DNA from: Solen grandis
Lineage: Eukaryota > Mollusca > Bivalvia > Adapedonta > Solenidae
DNA length: 64,000 nucleotides
Direction: 5' to 3'
Assembly: GCA_021229015.1 (NCBI GenBank)
Contig: CM037787.1
Span: 38,152,677-38,216,676 of the forward strand
Positions 35,201 through 44,600 of the stretch are shown here, piece after piece. The notes below the pieces were generated by a model that had not been told where the DNA came from, made no database searches, and worked only from the letters and a program-made list of their open reading frames with translations. Each line of letters opens with the position of its first letter. Position 1 is the first letter of the stretch. The position numbers and the translations under genes are program-made.

Positions 35201-38200
35201 TGAATGAATATATAAATAAAAAATAAATTAATTAATAAATAAAGACTTTAAGGCAGACACGGAATCTTAATAACTTTCTGCAGGTCACTACATGTACTTC
35301 GAGTCGTCAAGTCCTGCTCGAACAGACAACGTTGCTAGGTTACAGTCACCCCTCTACCCCCCTGAATTCAGCGAGCATTACTGCTTCCAGTTTTGGTACC
35401 ACTTCCTGTCTGACGAAGGTAAGCTCTATTTTACATTTGTCTCCCTTGTACCTACGTTTTGGTACACTCGTGTTCCTTCGCCTATCTCCGGCACCGACCT
35501 ATGATTTTCGGAGAGAATTGCAGATGGCGTTAAATTGTCTTTGTTGCAGTAGAATATGATTATTTAGTTACTTTATTCCTTATATATTTCATTTTTTATT
35601 TTTAATCTTATTTTTATTTTTTAGCTCACCTGAGCTATTGTGACCGATGAATGTCCTTCGTCCGTCGTCAACATTAAACTTAAAATGACATCTCCTCTTA
35701 AACCACTGGGCCAAACTTTAAGAAACTTTACAGAAATGTTCCTTGGGTGTAGCCCTTTCATAGTTGTTCAAAAAATTCGATTCCATGCAGAACTCTGGTT
35801 GCCATGGCAACGAAAAGAAAAAAAACATATGAAATTTTTGAAAATCTTCTCCTCCAAAACTACTCGCAAGAATTCAAAGTTATTTGGCACAGTTGTTCCT
35901 TAGGTCACTCTCTACCAAGATTGTTCAAATTACTTTGATCCGTTGAAAAACATGGCCGCCATGGGGCGGAGCCCGTTTTCCTTATATGAATATAGTACAG
36001 ATTTGAGTGATACCCTGGAACTAGTTCTCTGTAGTAAGAAGCGTAATGAACTACAATTACTTCCTTTAGTAGGAACAATAAAGTTATGATTTCATATTTC
36101 GCGAGTCTGTTCGCGCACTGTAGATGAGTTTCAATGAAACTTCCTAGACCGGGAATCGGATCCGGGGCCCCTTGCTCTGTAATCGAGGGATCTAGCGACA
36201 GAACTTCCGACCCGCTTAAATAGATAGCTCACCGATAAGGACTGCGTAAGGTCATTTTAAGTGAAAAAAACATGTTTGTTTGTTTGCTTAGAAAATGTTG
36301 CAGTTTAGCCTTTGCATAATTGTTAAAAACATCTCTATCTGGTTAGGATTTAAGTCATTCACTGTGTGCATGTAGTTGGTGATGTACATCATGTACATTT
36401 AAAATGATCAAATTGTAACTACCCTCTAAAACTTTGAATTTGTTTCACTAAATTATTAAAATCAATGTATATGCTTACAGTATTTTTTCTCTGATGACAT
36501 GTAGATTTGTAAGTGCTGAAGTTTGCCCATCGTTTAAATACACAGTATATACTCTGTTATCACTACTGTATTGTAACGTCCCTGGCCCCCTATTATCCAG
36601 GTCGTTCAGATTGGTAACGCTAAAAAACGCCGAGCGGAAACTTCTACTTTACAAGAGGTAGCATTACTTATTAATTACAAGTGGAATGAAATAAAGAGAA
36701 AGGCTGATTAACGTTTAAATAGATATCTTATCTATCTTTTCATAAGACAGACAGACAGACAGACACTCTCTCATTCATGAAAGCGTAATTGAATTAAAGG
36801 TAGTGTTTATGTCTTAACAGTAAATAAACTCCTATTTTGTCACGAATACTATGGCAAGATTCGTATACTTAATAATCACGGTTATTCTCCGTTGCCGCAG
36901 TCCGGACGCTAAATATGGCTTGCTTCAGAATAAACTGGCAAAATAACCAACACCTCAGGCAGATTACTTGTAGATACCTGAGATCAACCCCAACCGGTTG
37001 TAGATTATTACAATCTAACTCGTAGATTGGACACAACACCTTTAACAAGGTGCAACTAAGAACTGAAACCTGAGCCAAGTTTTTACACAGTATATAATCT
37101 CTTGAACCCACGATATCTAGAATCCATTAAAACATTGCCAAAGATTCGAGACAATCTCCAACTAGAACATTATATAAACATAAAACGTACTATATGATGC
37201 AACTGAATCTTCATTTTAGCAGGATTTCCAATACTACAGTTAGTTTTTTTATGAAAAGTATAAGCATGAGTCACTGGAACTGAATTATCGTTTGGACGAC
37301 GCGCTTTACGGCCTTGGACGGACAGTGGACAGTTGTACTAAACAAAGCATTTTATTGATTGATGAGGACACAGTTCACTAGCAACTGCATACCGAGTACC
37401 AAACAAAGCACAAAAAAAAAAAATCCTTGCCGTCACAAATGTCACGGGATGATGGTAAACTAACAAAATGGCGTCTCCGTCTGCTTTCACAATAACAAAA
37501 CTATTTTTCGGCGTAGCTGTATAAAATCGATTTCGATGTTTATTTTTAGACCAAAATCCCCCCTGCAAATCTGCAGAAGTGGACTCGCCCACTTTAACCT
37601 GCTGATCATGTAGTATGCGGAGGAGGTGGAAGTTAACCCATATATTATAATTAACACATACTTTCCTATCAATTAGGGGGTCTTACTTTATCAATACGGA
37701 TCTAACCAACAAACATTATGAATCTTACAATACCAATAACATACCTTTGACCCCTTTTTGTAATAAGTAAACTTAACCATGTCAGTGTGTACAGAATGTA
37801 TATAAATAGACTGCATGACCACTATTTTGAGAATACATCTGGGTTCCCGGAAATACAGTCTATTATTAGATTGTAGGAGTTCAGTTTGTTTTCCATTTTA
37901 CGCCGAATATCTTTTTTTAAAGATATTTCTTGTTTTAAAGATATTTCTTGTTTAAAATGATTTTTTTTTACCACGAGGCGATATTTGATACATGTTTTTT
38001 TGGAAATTCATACTTACGGAAGTGGCACTCGCAGTAAAATATATTTTTTTTTTTTTTTTTGGAAAAAAGAAAAAATAGCTAAATTGTTAAAAATGTTAAT
38101 TTTTACTTGTGGTGAGAGTGGTTATCTGCAACTGTTAGGGGGTTGGGTAACTACTGCTTGGAGTTTGACCGAGTACAAGTCGATTGCAACGTCATCGTCC

Positions 38201-41200
38201 ACTATAATATTGAATATGGTTAGATGACGCTTTATAATATGATGAATGATAAAACCCGAGTAAACCAAATACTGTGTTAGTTTTCAAGCAATCGGAACTT
38301 CTCGGGTAATTCCGTCATTCTTCATCATCCCTCGTATGTATCTGGTGAAAGTATATGCTCAAATTCAAAGCAATTTGTTTGCCGAAATAAGAATACGCGA
38401 GTAAAGAGTTCCTCTGGAATGCTACGAACGCAGAACCGGGTGTAAACAAACAAAATGTCCGACTCTGACACCTTTAAACAACCTTTTTACAATCGAACTG
38501 CAAAGCAAACACTTTCTATTTTCATGTTTAAGTGGCGTGTTTACATTCGACGTCATGTCTAAATCACGTGACCGAAAATAGTCTCGATGTCTGCTTACTT
38601 GATATATCCGAGAGTGGTGAAGAATTTATCACCGAGGCATTCCGATTGAGTTTCAAAATGTCCAAAGTGATCGTGTATGGAATACTGTAAAATCATTAAT
38701 TTCGTTGACATTAAAGTTCGTTGATAATGTACCTTAGGGAATTTCGTGGGTACATTTTTTTTTCGTGGATCTATGTTCTCCAAGTCTATATATGAGACCA
38801 GTTTTCGTGGGGATTAATATTCGTGGATATAACCCACGCTAAAAATACTACGAAATCAATTATATCGAACAACCAAGAGATAAGAATTACAGTAGAGTGA
38901 CTTGAAACTACCCATGTAGAATTGATGACTTACGCTTCCATGTTTCACCCTCTCACTCCTTATCAATATATACAATTTAAAAAAGGAGAAACACACATAT
39001 ATACATCATGAGTCACGGGAATGCTTCAGTATATACCGTGGGATTTTCAAGTGATAAAAAGTAAATGCTGACTTTCACAGTCCGAACAACTATATGTCAG
39101 CCGCACTGTTTCATCGGTCAAATTATGTGTTGTCTTCGCCAGGGACTAAATGACATTAATACATAATTAATAAATCATAAGTACGAATTTTTGCTTATTA
39201 AATAACCCACGGTCGAGTAAGAAGCATAGCGAACGATGGAGTTTGTGATGTCAATATTTAACTGTGAAATATCATCCATTATATTTTATCATCTGTTTTT
39301 GCCGAGCAGATGACGACGGTTGGTATCACGTTATCATCTTACAAGACGAACAGGACTGGTCTGAGGTGACACCCGCGTTCTCGGTCAACATTAGCCAGGG
39401 TGACGTGTGGAAAATGCATGAGATCAGACTTGGAGATCTTACAAAGCCCTTCACTGTAAGTGACATCACACGTTACGTACAGCGCTTGAATGTGCAAATT
39501 AAACTGGATAATGCAATTTGATGCTACGTTGGACAATAAGAGTTTCATCTTATTTGACAAAACTTGAATACTTACACCATTTGCCAACCTATGGTGGCTT
39601 ATTTCTGTCAGCCACTTATCCACTTAGCTATGTCGAAACTTCTCTGAAAAAAAGAGTCACATATTCAGTTACATGCAAATTATAATACCACAATTAAGAA
39701 AATCCTCTTTTTCATAACAAAATTACATTCAGACGTGCTTTACAGGTGTATTAATATAAAACGATCTCGTGCAAGTTATTTTTGTAATCTGAAAAATGAA
39801 TACGTTTTGCATTTACTTTCACGAAAACACGGCTTTTTTTCCCTAACAGATCAACTTTGTGGGAAAGAAGGGGATTGGATACCGCAGTGACTTCGCTTTT
39901 GATGACGTCAAGTTGTACAGATGTGTAGGTGAGTCAATATTTTTTTATTAACCTTGTAATTGTGCTACAGCATTTTGACTCAATGATAGAGCACAGTTTT
40001 TGTAAACATGTCTTTTAGAAAATGACAACCACCACCGCTATCATCATCATCATGACCCACTGAATTTTTTGCAAGTTTTTTTTTTCCAATTTGTAAATGT
40101 ACTGTGATTTTGTGTTCTAGATATAAACCAAACATTTGAAAGACAACTGAATATCACCCATTGCAAGCTTGATTAATGTCTGGACATTATAGAAATTTAA
40201 TATTATTAGCTCGACTATAACTATACAACAGATCGTTATACGGAAAGCACCGACATCGGGTGATTTATATGTGATCAGTATTTTTCAGACTTAAACTCGT
40301 GGTGTCGCGTCAAATGTGTGTTTAGGTTTGTGGTCCCTTCACAACGTAACGTATTTCCATCTTACACCTTTTACACACGGGCTCATGAATATTTCCGGTT
40401 CATTTCCCTTTTTTTAATGAAAATTACCTTAACTCTACTTTTCCCCTTACTCAAAATCGTGCTCGTTAACTTATCAATATTATCAGCCATGCAACGCATT
40501 TTTATTATTTTTTTTTATAGTTTTTTTTAAACAAAAAGCGAGTGTAATACAATTCGGTCAATTCGGTATCTACAAAAATTATTTGGGATCAGAATAAAAT
40601 ACATAGGAAAGATTCAGGTTGACATCGTCTGTTCCATATCACATGACATGTGGCGGCATCCCATAAAGGTTCAATACACATTTACAAGCTTGCAGTGCTT
40701 GAAAAAACGTGATAATATATTGTGATCAATATTAAAATAATATCGCGGTACGTATCGGCCGACGCTGCATCGCATTATACCGGTTTATTGTTGCACCACT
40801 AATACTGTATGTATATTGTGTCATGAATGGCATATAGAAACACATTAGACATGCATAAAAACACGTATTTGTGTGCTTGTATTTCAGAAACATCACCAGT
40901 AAGTCCTCGTACAACCCCTACAAGAACACCAACCTCAACAACAAGGCAAACGTCGCCGCCAACGACGCTACCAGTGACGTCACCGTCAACGTCAACGACA
41001 CCGCCGTCAACTACAACGACTGTATCGACGCCATCGCCAGTTTCATCGACAGAAACAAATACAAGTCCGAAACCAACTTCGACGCAGACGACACCTTCAG
41101 TAGTATCATCATCAACAAAACCAATAAACAGAACAATAATAACAACACGCCCTGTCACTGACGTCACCACAAATAGGAAGGGGATCAAGACTACAACTGC

Positions 41201-41480
41201 AAGCGTAACTACAGAAAACCCTAGTGAAAGTAAAAACGCTCGTGCGTTGTCCACTGACGACGATGGACTTTCTTCAGCAGCATACGTCGGTATCTGTGTC
41301 GGATTACTTATACTGGTAGTAGCAGCAGCAACGTTTGGGTATGTTTGGTACAGGCGACGCCGAAAGATGGAGGACTATGGTTTCAGTGCCAATAACCCGT
41401 GTTATATCGCCGCCAACGGGGACGATCCAAAAGTTTGTTTTGCTGACGATGACAGTCCTTACAACACTATCGACGATTAG
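23068..41480 (+). CDS. Sushi-MAM single-pass membrane protein gene (5' end missing)
   Basis: Seven exons join in consistent phase to encode two sushi (CCP) domains, one MAM domain, a long Thr/Pro/Ser stalk, one membrane helix and a 37-residue cytoplasmic tail. Exons: 23068-23241, 34340-34504, 34801-34959, 35284-35418, 39310-39455, 39850-39928, 40888-41480. Every junction is GT-AG and the joins between modules are phase 1, typical of shuffled extracellular domains. Sushi and MAM modules mediate adhesion or ligand binding at the cell surface, so an adhesion or receptor role is inferred; no enzyme domain is present. The start codon and signal peptide lie upstream and were not found. The first visible intron is 11.1 kb and houses a SINE, a pearl-like repeat and a Polinton-like element. 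I recognise no named vertebrate orthologue. Confidence 0.85.
24566..24858 (-). mobile_element. Full-length tRNA-derived SINE with 14-bp target duplication
   Basis: Read on the - strand it begins with a tRNA-like head (GGTGGCCGAGTGGTTAGAG and GGTCGTGGGTTCGA) and ends GGTGGGACGCTAAACCCAAC. It is flanked by GTGATTCATGGATA at 24552-24565 and again at 24859-24872, an exact 14-bp duplication. It is the best-preserved member of the family also seen at about 19722, 33805, 44480, 53280 and 63270. Confidence 0.92.
25364..25376. repeat. Poly-C homopolymer
   Basis: A run of 13 C in the intron. No function is apparent. Confidence 0.9.
27681..27710. repeat. (CAT)n microsatellite
   Basis: About ten CAT trinucleotides, intronic. 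Confidence 0.9.
28651..28656. repeat. Target-site duplication, left copy
   Basis: ATAGAC directly abuts the left inverted repeat. Uninterrupted sister core units read ACATAGACTTATATAAG, which fixes the pre-insertion sequence. Confidence 0.8.
28657..28932 (+). repeat. Left terminal inverted repeat
   Basis: It begins AGTAGTAAATGGGCCGG and continues through GGGCGCCATTTTGTTGACC and two ATGACATCATGA motifs. The reverse complement of 32849-33123 matches along the whole length with scattered differences and a few indels. Confidence 0.9.
28933..29820. other. Non-coding left interior of the element
   Basis: It contains a GC-richer stretch at about 28940-29045 and then AT-rich DNA. A + strand frame at 29227-29433 has no recognisable domain. 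Nothing else is supported. Confidence 0.5.
29821..29970. repeat. 79-bp tandem duplication
   Basis: The segment starting AAATTTTAATCTGTTACTTA at 29821 is repeated from 29900 with almost no changes up to about 29970. It lies inside the Polinton-like element. Confidence 0.9.
29990..30274 (-). pseudogene. Possible degraded small reading frame downstream of the ATPase gene
   Basis: One - strand frame is open for about 94 codons between a TAA-TAA-TGA cluster and a TGA, and encodes a basic, hydrophilic sequence. A second - strand frame (29944-30174) overlaps and is also basic (KRFRPPG near its end). Neither has a good ATG start at its 5' end. The composition is unlike the AT-rich surroundings, suggesting a former coding region that has lost its frame. 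I do not recognise a family. Confidence 0.3.
30323..31855 (-). pseudogene. Zinc-finger plus viral-type packaging ATPase gene, frameshifted
   Basis: Segment 1 (31855-31079) starts with ATG, has a C2H2 finger (CLECEQVYTRRDNMLRH), a Pro/Gly-rich linker and a P-loop ATPase domain. Its Walker A region reads VSGPTSCGTTYF, with Thr where the catalytic Lys should be, and its Walker B region reads VIILDD. HHRNLSVI and LFNNPVDR follow as in FtsK/HerA-type packaging ATPases of Polintons and A32-like proteins. A +1 base near the C6 run (31101-31106) moves the homology into segment 2 (31131-30511; YLFVDLMPLTP then a second, C2HC-like finger and basic tail). A second shift near 30580-30620 moves it into segment 3 (30562-30323), which ends in an Asp run. 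Two breaks and the lost Lys indicate an inactive copy. Sequencing error or programmed shift at the C6 run are alternatives for the first break only. Confidence 0.8.
31887..31894 (-). promoter_or_regulatory. TATA-like box upstream of the ATPase gene
   Basis: On the - strand TTTATAAG lies about 32-39 bp upstream of the ATG at 31855. The position suits a core promoter with a short leader. Motif only. Confidence 0.3.
32215..32840 (-). promoter_or_regulatory. Five-unit ~143-bp array with ATF/CREB-like and ETS-like motifs
   Basis: ATTTCCGG recurs at 32222, 32364, 32506, 32653 and 32798 (spacings 142, 142, 147, 145). In units two, three and five it is preceded by GACGTC, giving a TGACGTCATTTCCGG-like composite of an ATF/CREB site and an ETS core; units one and four have altered left halves (GCCGCC, GACATC). 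Each unit continues with a C(A/T)(A/T)GGACTT-like segment, TCAC(T)(T/A)AGAGCTT and an AAACTAAG segment. The array lies between the ATPase start and the right terminal repeat, where a promoter or enhancer would be; an origin or packaging role is equally possible. Confidence 0.6.
32849..33123 (-). repeat. Right terminal inverted repeat
   Basis: The reverse complement of the left repeat, ending GCAAACCGGCCCATTTATTTTT. The outermost bases differ from the left arm at three of the first five positions. ATAAAC (33124-33129) follows as the second, once-mutated target duplication. Confidence 0.88.
33124..33129. repeat. Target-site duplication, right copy
   Basis: ATAAAC, one substitution from ATAGAC on the left. 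It is followed by TTATATAAG as in the intact sister units. Confidence 0.7.
33805..34085 (+). mobile_element. tRNA-derived SINE, degraded head
   Basis: GGTCGTGGGTTCGTTCCCCGG is the B-box region. GCTCAGCATATAAGG, GGTTGACCTGGTGTCAGGAT and a TCTCCAAATGACT 3' part match the SINE at 24566-24858. The A-box end is eroded. Confidence 0.8.
34340..34504 (+). CDS. Exon: sushi domain 2
   Basis: The acceptor ATATTGCAG and donor GTAAGT bound the exon. Cysteines NTCPEPP, LSC, LIC and PTC with NWSASLPTC form a second complete sushi module. Two N-glycosylation sequons (NGS, NGT) are present. Phase 1 in and out. Confidence 0.9.
34801..34959 (+). CDS. Exon: start of MAM domain
   Basis: The acceptor ACTTTTCCAG is followed by a sequence with CDFESPSICSW, DVDW and GPTHDHT, the signature spacing of the N-terminal MAM half. 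The donor is G|GTAATA and the exon leaves in phase 1. Confidence 0.9.
35284..35418 (+). CDS. Exon: MAM domain, second part
   Basis: It opens HYMYFESSSPA and contains ARLQSPLYPP and YCFQFWYHF, the central MAM strand with its conserved cysteine. Donor G|GTAAGC, phase 1. Confidence 0.88.
35622..35990 (+). mobile_element. Truncated family A (pearl-like) repeat
   Basis: The TAGCTCACCTGAGCT head is followed by GACCGATGAATGTCC and AACCACTGGGCCAAACTTT as in copy A2. It breaks off without the hairpin end. Confidence 0.7.
36130..36225 (-). mobile_element. tRNA-like SINE fragment
   Basis: On the - strand TCGCTAGATCCCTCGATTAC precedes GGATCCGATTCCCGG, which has the form of a tRNA anticodon arm and B box. 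No SINE body was matched. Confidence 0.4.
38683..38894. mobile_element. MITE-like repeat with TACTGTAA ends (212 bp)
   Basis: Ends TACTGTAAAATCATTAATTT and the inverse AAGAATTACAGTA enclose CGTGG-rich sequence (TTTCGTGGG, TTCGTGGAT). A 211-bp relative is in a cyclase intron at 52392-52602. A diverged relative may lie near 26945-27080. Confidence 0.65.
39310..39455 (+). CDS. Exon: MAM domain, third part
   Basis: The GCCGAGCAG acceptor leads into DDDGWYHVIILQDEQDW, an NIS sequon and the WKMHEIRL strand of the MAM fold. The donor ACT|GTAAGT leaves in phase 0. Confidence 0.88.
39850..39928 (+). CDS. Exon: MAM domain, C-terminal part
   Basis: It encodes INFVGKKG and SDFAFDDVKLYRC, the classic MAM ending (DIAIDDI...C). 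Donor G|GTGAGT, phase 1. Confidence 0.9.
40888..41480 (+). CDS. Last exon: Thr-rich stalk, membrane helix, cytoplasmic tail
   Basis: The acceptor GTATTTCAG is followed by 197 codons to TAG. About 115 residues are Thr/Pro/Ser-rich, a probable O-glycosylated stalk. A helix of about 23 residues (AAYVGICVGLLILVVAAATF) and the RRRRK stop-transfer follow. The 37-residue tail contains NPCY and ends PYNTIDD, with tyrosines that could be adaptor sites (inference). A + strand frame at 40871-41161 and a Val-rich - strand frame at 40799-41254 are shadows of the repeat-like codons. Confidence 0.92.
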
Positions 41481-42299
41481 CACCTTCATGTTGTTTTAAC
41501 AAGAACAAAAATACAAAGCAAGTATACTCGTATGAAACAGGATTGTAGGTGAAACACTTTTTTTCGAAATTGTTGTTTTTCAGCTGAGTGTTATTTACAT
41601 TGAACTGGATATGAGAACTCTACTGATCAGATGGAACGGATATTCGAAAAAAAAATGAGTATATAATTAATGTAGAGTATCTTGAAGTGTTGGACATGGG
41701 GACAGAAAGCAATAGATATTTTCATATGATAATTAGACACATGGTTTAACGTTTGTTCAGCGCTAATATTTTCGAAGTCCGAACCCATTTTTTTTCTATT
41801 TATATTACAGACGAGCATTATTGTTTTAATCGAAAACTTACGTAAATACACATTCTATCTGTTTCTCTTGTTGAGTTCATAAAAAATATGACATAAAACC
41901 TCACACAAAATCTTAATTCTACTATTGTTTTCTATTTTATCTTCTTTCAGTACTACAATTTTCCGTAAATCTTGTGCGTCAGTTGATGATATCTATTGTA
42001 ACATTTGACTTAGGTTTAAGAGCGACCAACACTGGCGGGCGAGCGGGTCATGAAGTCTCGCAGAAAACGTATACAAACACTTTAAGGCAAACTTCCCTGT
42101 AACACTCATCTCTTGAAGACTTAAATTACTGTAACCGGATGTGTTTTGAAATTTGGCACTTATGCTTCTTTACGGTGCTAAGTGTTCGTCAATCTGATTA
42201 TGAGTGTGATATTAAGATATTGTACTATTTAGCATTGTTTTGTTTACAATGTAGGTCACGACTTCCGTCTTAATTGTGTCGCTCCTATAGCTACCTCCC

Positions 42300-43076
42300 C
42301 TTATTGCTGTACAAATACATGTACAGTTAAAGGTTAACCACACCATTTTCGCAAGTATCTATAAGATAATGCTGGCATAAAACTTACTTAGAACAAAAAT
42401 AAAATTGTGAAATTTGTAAAAAGTCGTCAAGTTAAAATCTATACCACATTTGGCCAAATATTTCCGACTTATCTCCCTTGTATGTGACAGAAGTATTGCA
42501 TAGAACTTGGAATCTTGGTTAAGTTTTTCGTACCACCTCACTTTTTCACTGAACCCTTTAGGTTTTGTCTTGAAACTTGGAATACCTGTATATGACCACC
42601 ACCCCAACCTGTAGGCAAAAGGAGGTAACTCTGTCATGGATTTCGACCAAATTATGCCCTTTTTTACTTAGAATCTCGGTTTGGTTTTCCGTACCAGCTC
42701 ATTTTTTTCACTGAACGGTCTGAACTTTGTGGTATTGCTTTGAACTGTGGGATACTTGTTTATGATCATCAACCCCACCTGTAGGCAAGAGTAGATAACC
42801 CTTTCATGGATTTGACTAAATAATGTCCCTTTTCTGACTCAGAATCTCACTTAAGTTGTTTTTTTAAATTTTTTATTTATTTTTTTATATATATAATTGC
42901 TCACTTTTTCACTGAACCCTTTCAGATATTGCCTTATAGCTTGGAATACATGTTTATATCCCTTGTTTACTTTTTGATAATACAGCGATTCTTATTTTGC
43001 CTTGTACTGCAATACTTTTCTATCTTGACAAGCATTAGAATAGACGAGCGCACTGTCTTACGGACAGCTCTTGTTT
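42300..43076 (+). mobile_element. Family B dispersed repeat, copy B3
   Basis: Degenerate core units are marked by CACCTGTAGGCAA-like sequence at about 42605 and 42777 (period about 170). The end is GCGCACTGTCTTACGGACAG plus CTCTTGTTT, with a CTGTC/GACAG hairpin at 43053-43067. The head was not located, so the left boundary is approximate. Confidence 0.55.
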
Positions 43077-44469
43077 GTATTGTTCTACTAAGTCCTTAAA
43101 GCTTGCTTAAAAAGTATATAAAATGTATGTTTCCCCAACATAATAGCCATCAATTCAACCAAAACATACAAATATCACGTGACAAGATAGGCTTTATTAA
43201 AGATGTTGAACTATGTTTCACCGAGGGAAATATAAACGAGATACATGGTGACTAACATTGCTATAAGAGTGGGTGTACATTATTAACCCCAAGTAGAGGC
43301 AAATCTATATTTAGAAAGCAATCGACGTCACATTGGTCACGTGACACAAAAATGTATAAAACTTGTGTTAACCTAACAAAACTGCAATTGACATACTTAA
43401 AACGGTCTTTAGGCAATACCAACCATGTCATACTCATGTTATATCTAATTGAAGTAAATTTATTGAGAATGTTTTTAGTAAAGGCAAAAGTATCGTTGTG
43501 GTTCACCTTTAAGTTTGACCGTTTTCAATAGAATTTCAATATACTTTGGCTCTCTAAACATTATAAAAATAAGAGTTTCACAATGTTAAATTAGATTTTT
43601 TTCTCTTGGTAATGTAACTATTTCATACTGATCGCGTGAAACAGGTTTGCAATGGAGTCCAATGGTGAAATGAATATCTATCGGCCTGGCTACTTTAAAC
43701 TATTTATCAAACTGAATATTTGATATTATTATTGCATATATAAGTAGTTTATAAGGTTGTATATATTACATATACATGTAATGTAAAATGTACAAGAGTA
43801 AAGGGAAAATAAAAGGGAACTTTTATTTTATGCTAACTGATGAAATATTAAAAACTCTATGAGTATGATAAAATCCACATCATCCACACTGAGAGTGATA
43901 TATAGATCTGCCGGCACTACTTTTATTTTACTTATAAATGATATGTATATCTAGTAGCATTCCACTATTTACTAGCTGCCTCCCTTTATTTTCTCTACAT
44001 AGTAAACATTTCACGTGGATTTTCCGCGTGTGACCGAGATCGAAAGCACAAAACAGTTTGATTCTTGTCATCAGTTAGCATATGAAATAAAAAGAAAATG
44101 TGGTTGAATGGCTATAGAATATATCTCACCGAGAATAAGGCTACTACGCACTCGTGAACATGTCAAGATTGTATCACCTCTCGATGAGTTTATCCCATAT
44201 CCATCAAAACAAATAACCCCAATATATATTGCATCAAATGTAAACTTTGTAATTAAAGTCCATGAACAACATTAGTTTTGTATATAAGCATTTCGTTAAG
44301 TATATCGTAATTACGCAATAAATAATACTTATCTGAATGATTATGTAAAAATGAATTTTTGCCATGCAAATAAAATATATTTTTGTATTCAAAATTTGTG
44401 TTTTTATTTATTTTCACACTGTTCTCAGTTTGTTACATATTGCGCTTATAGAACGATTTGCTAATGTTT

Positions 44470-44600
44470 TGTTTGATTGATTATTGGATTAAACGTCCCA
44501 CCGTCATTATTTCAGCCATTTGGAGACCTTGAGGCTTATATAGCGATTCTACATAGCAGTATCACGCGTGATACCACACCCAGTCTCATTTCTTGATAAA
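44470..44600 (-). mobile_element. SINE 3' fragment
   Basis: GGATTAAACGTCCCACCGTC followed by ATTTCAGCCATTTGGAGAC is the reversed 3' part of the SINE at 24566-24858. The tRNA head is absent. Confidence 0.7.

Larger units (their letters stand above)
35419..39309 (+). other. Intron (3.9 kb) inside the MAM domain
   Basis: It contains a truncated family A repeat (35622-35990), a reversed tRNA-like segment near 36130-36225, (ACAG)n at 36745-36764, a poly-T run (38043-38061), about 80 bp shared with 11030-11105 (at 38105-38180) and a 212-bp MITE (38683-38894). No further exon was recognised. Confidence 0.7.

Noticed and set aside
40799..41254. Val-rich - strand frame and 40871-41161 + strand frame
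   Set aside because: Shadows of the Thr/Pro-rich stalk codons in other frames.
42359..42637. 92-codon - strand frame
   Set aside because: Lies in family B core repeats; not conserved as protein between units.
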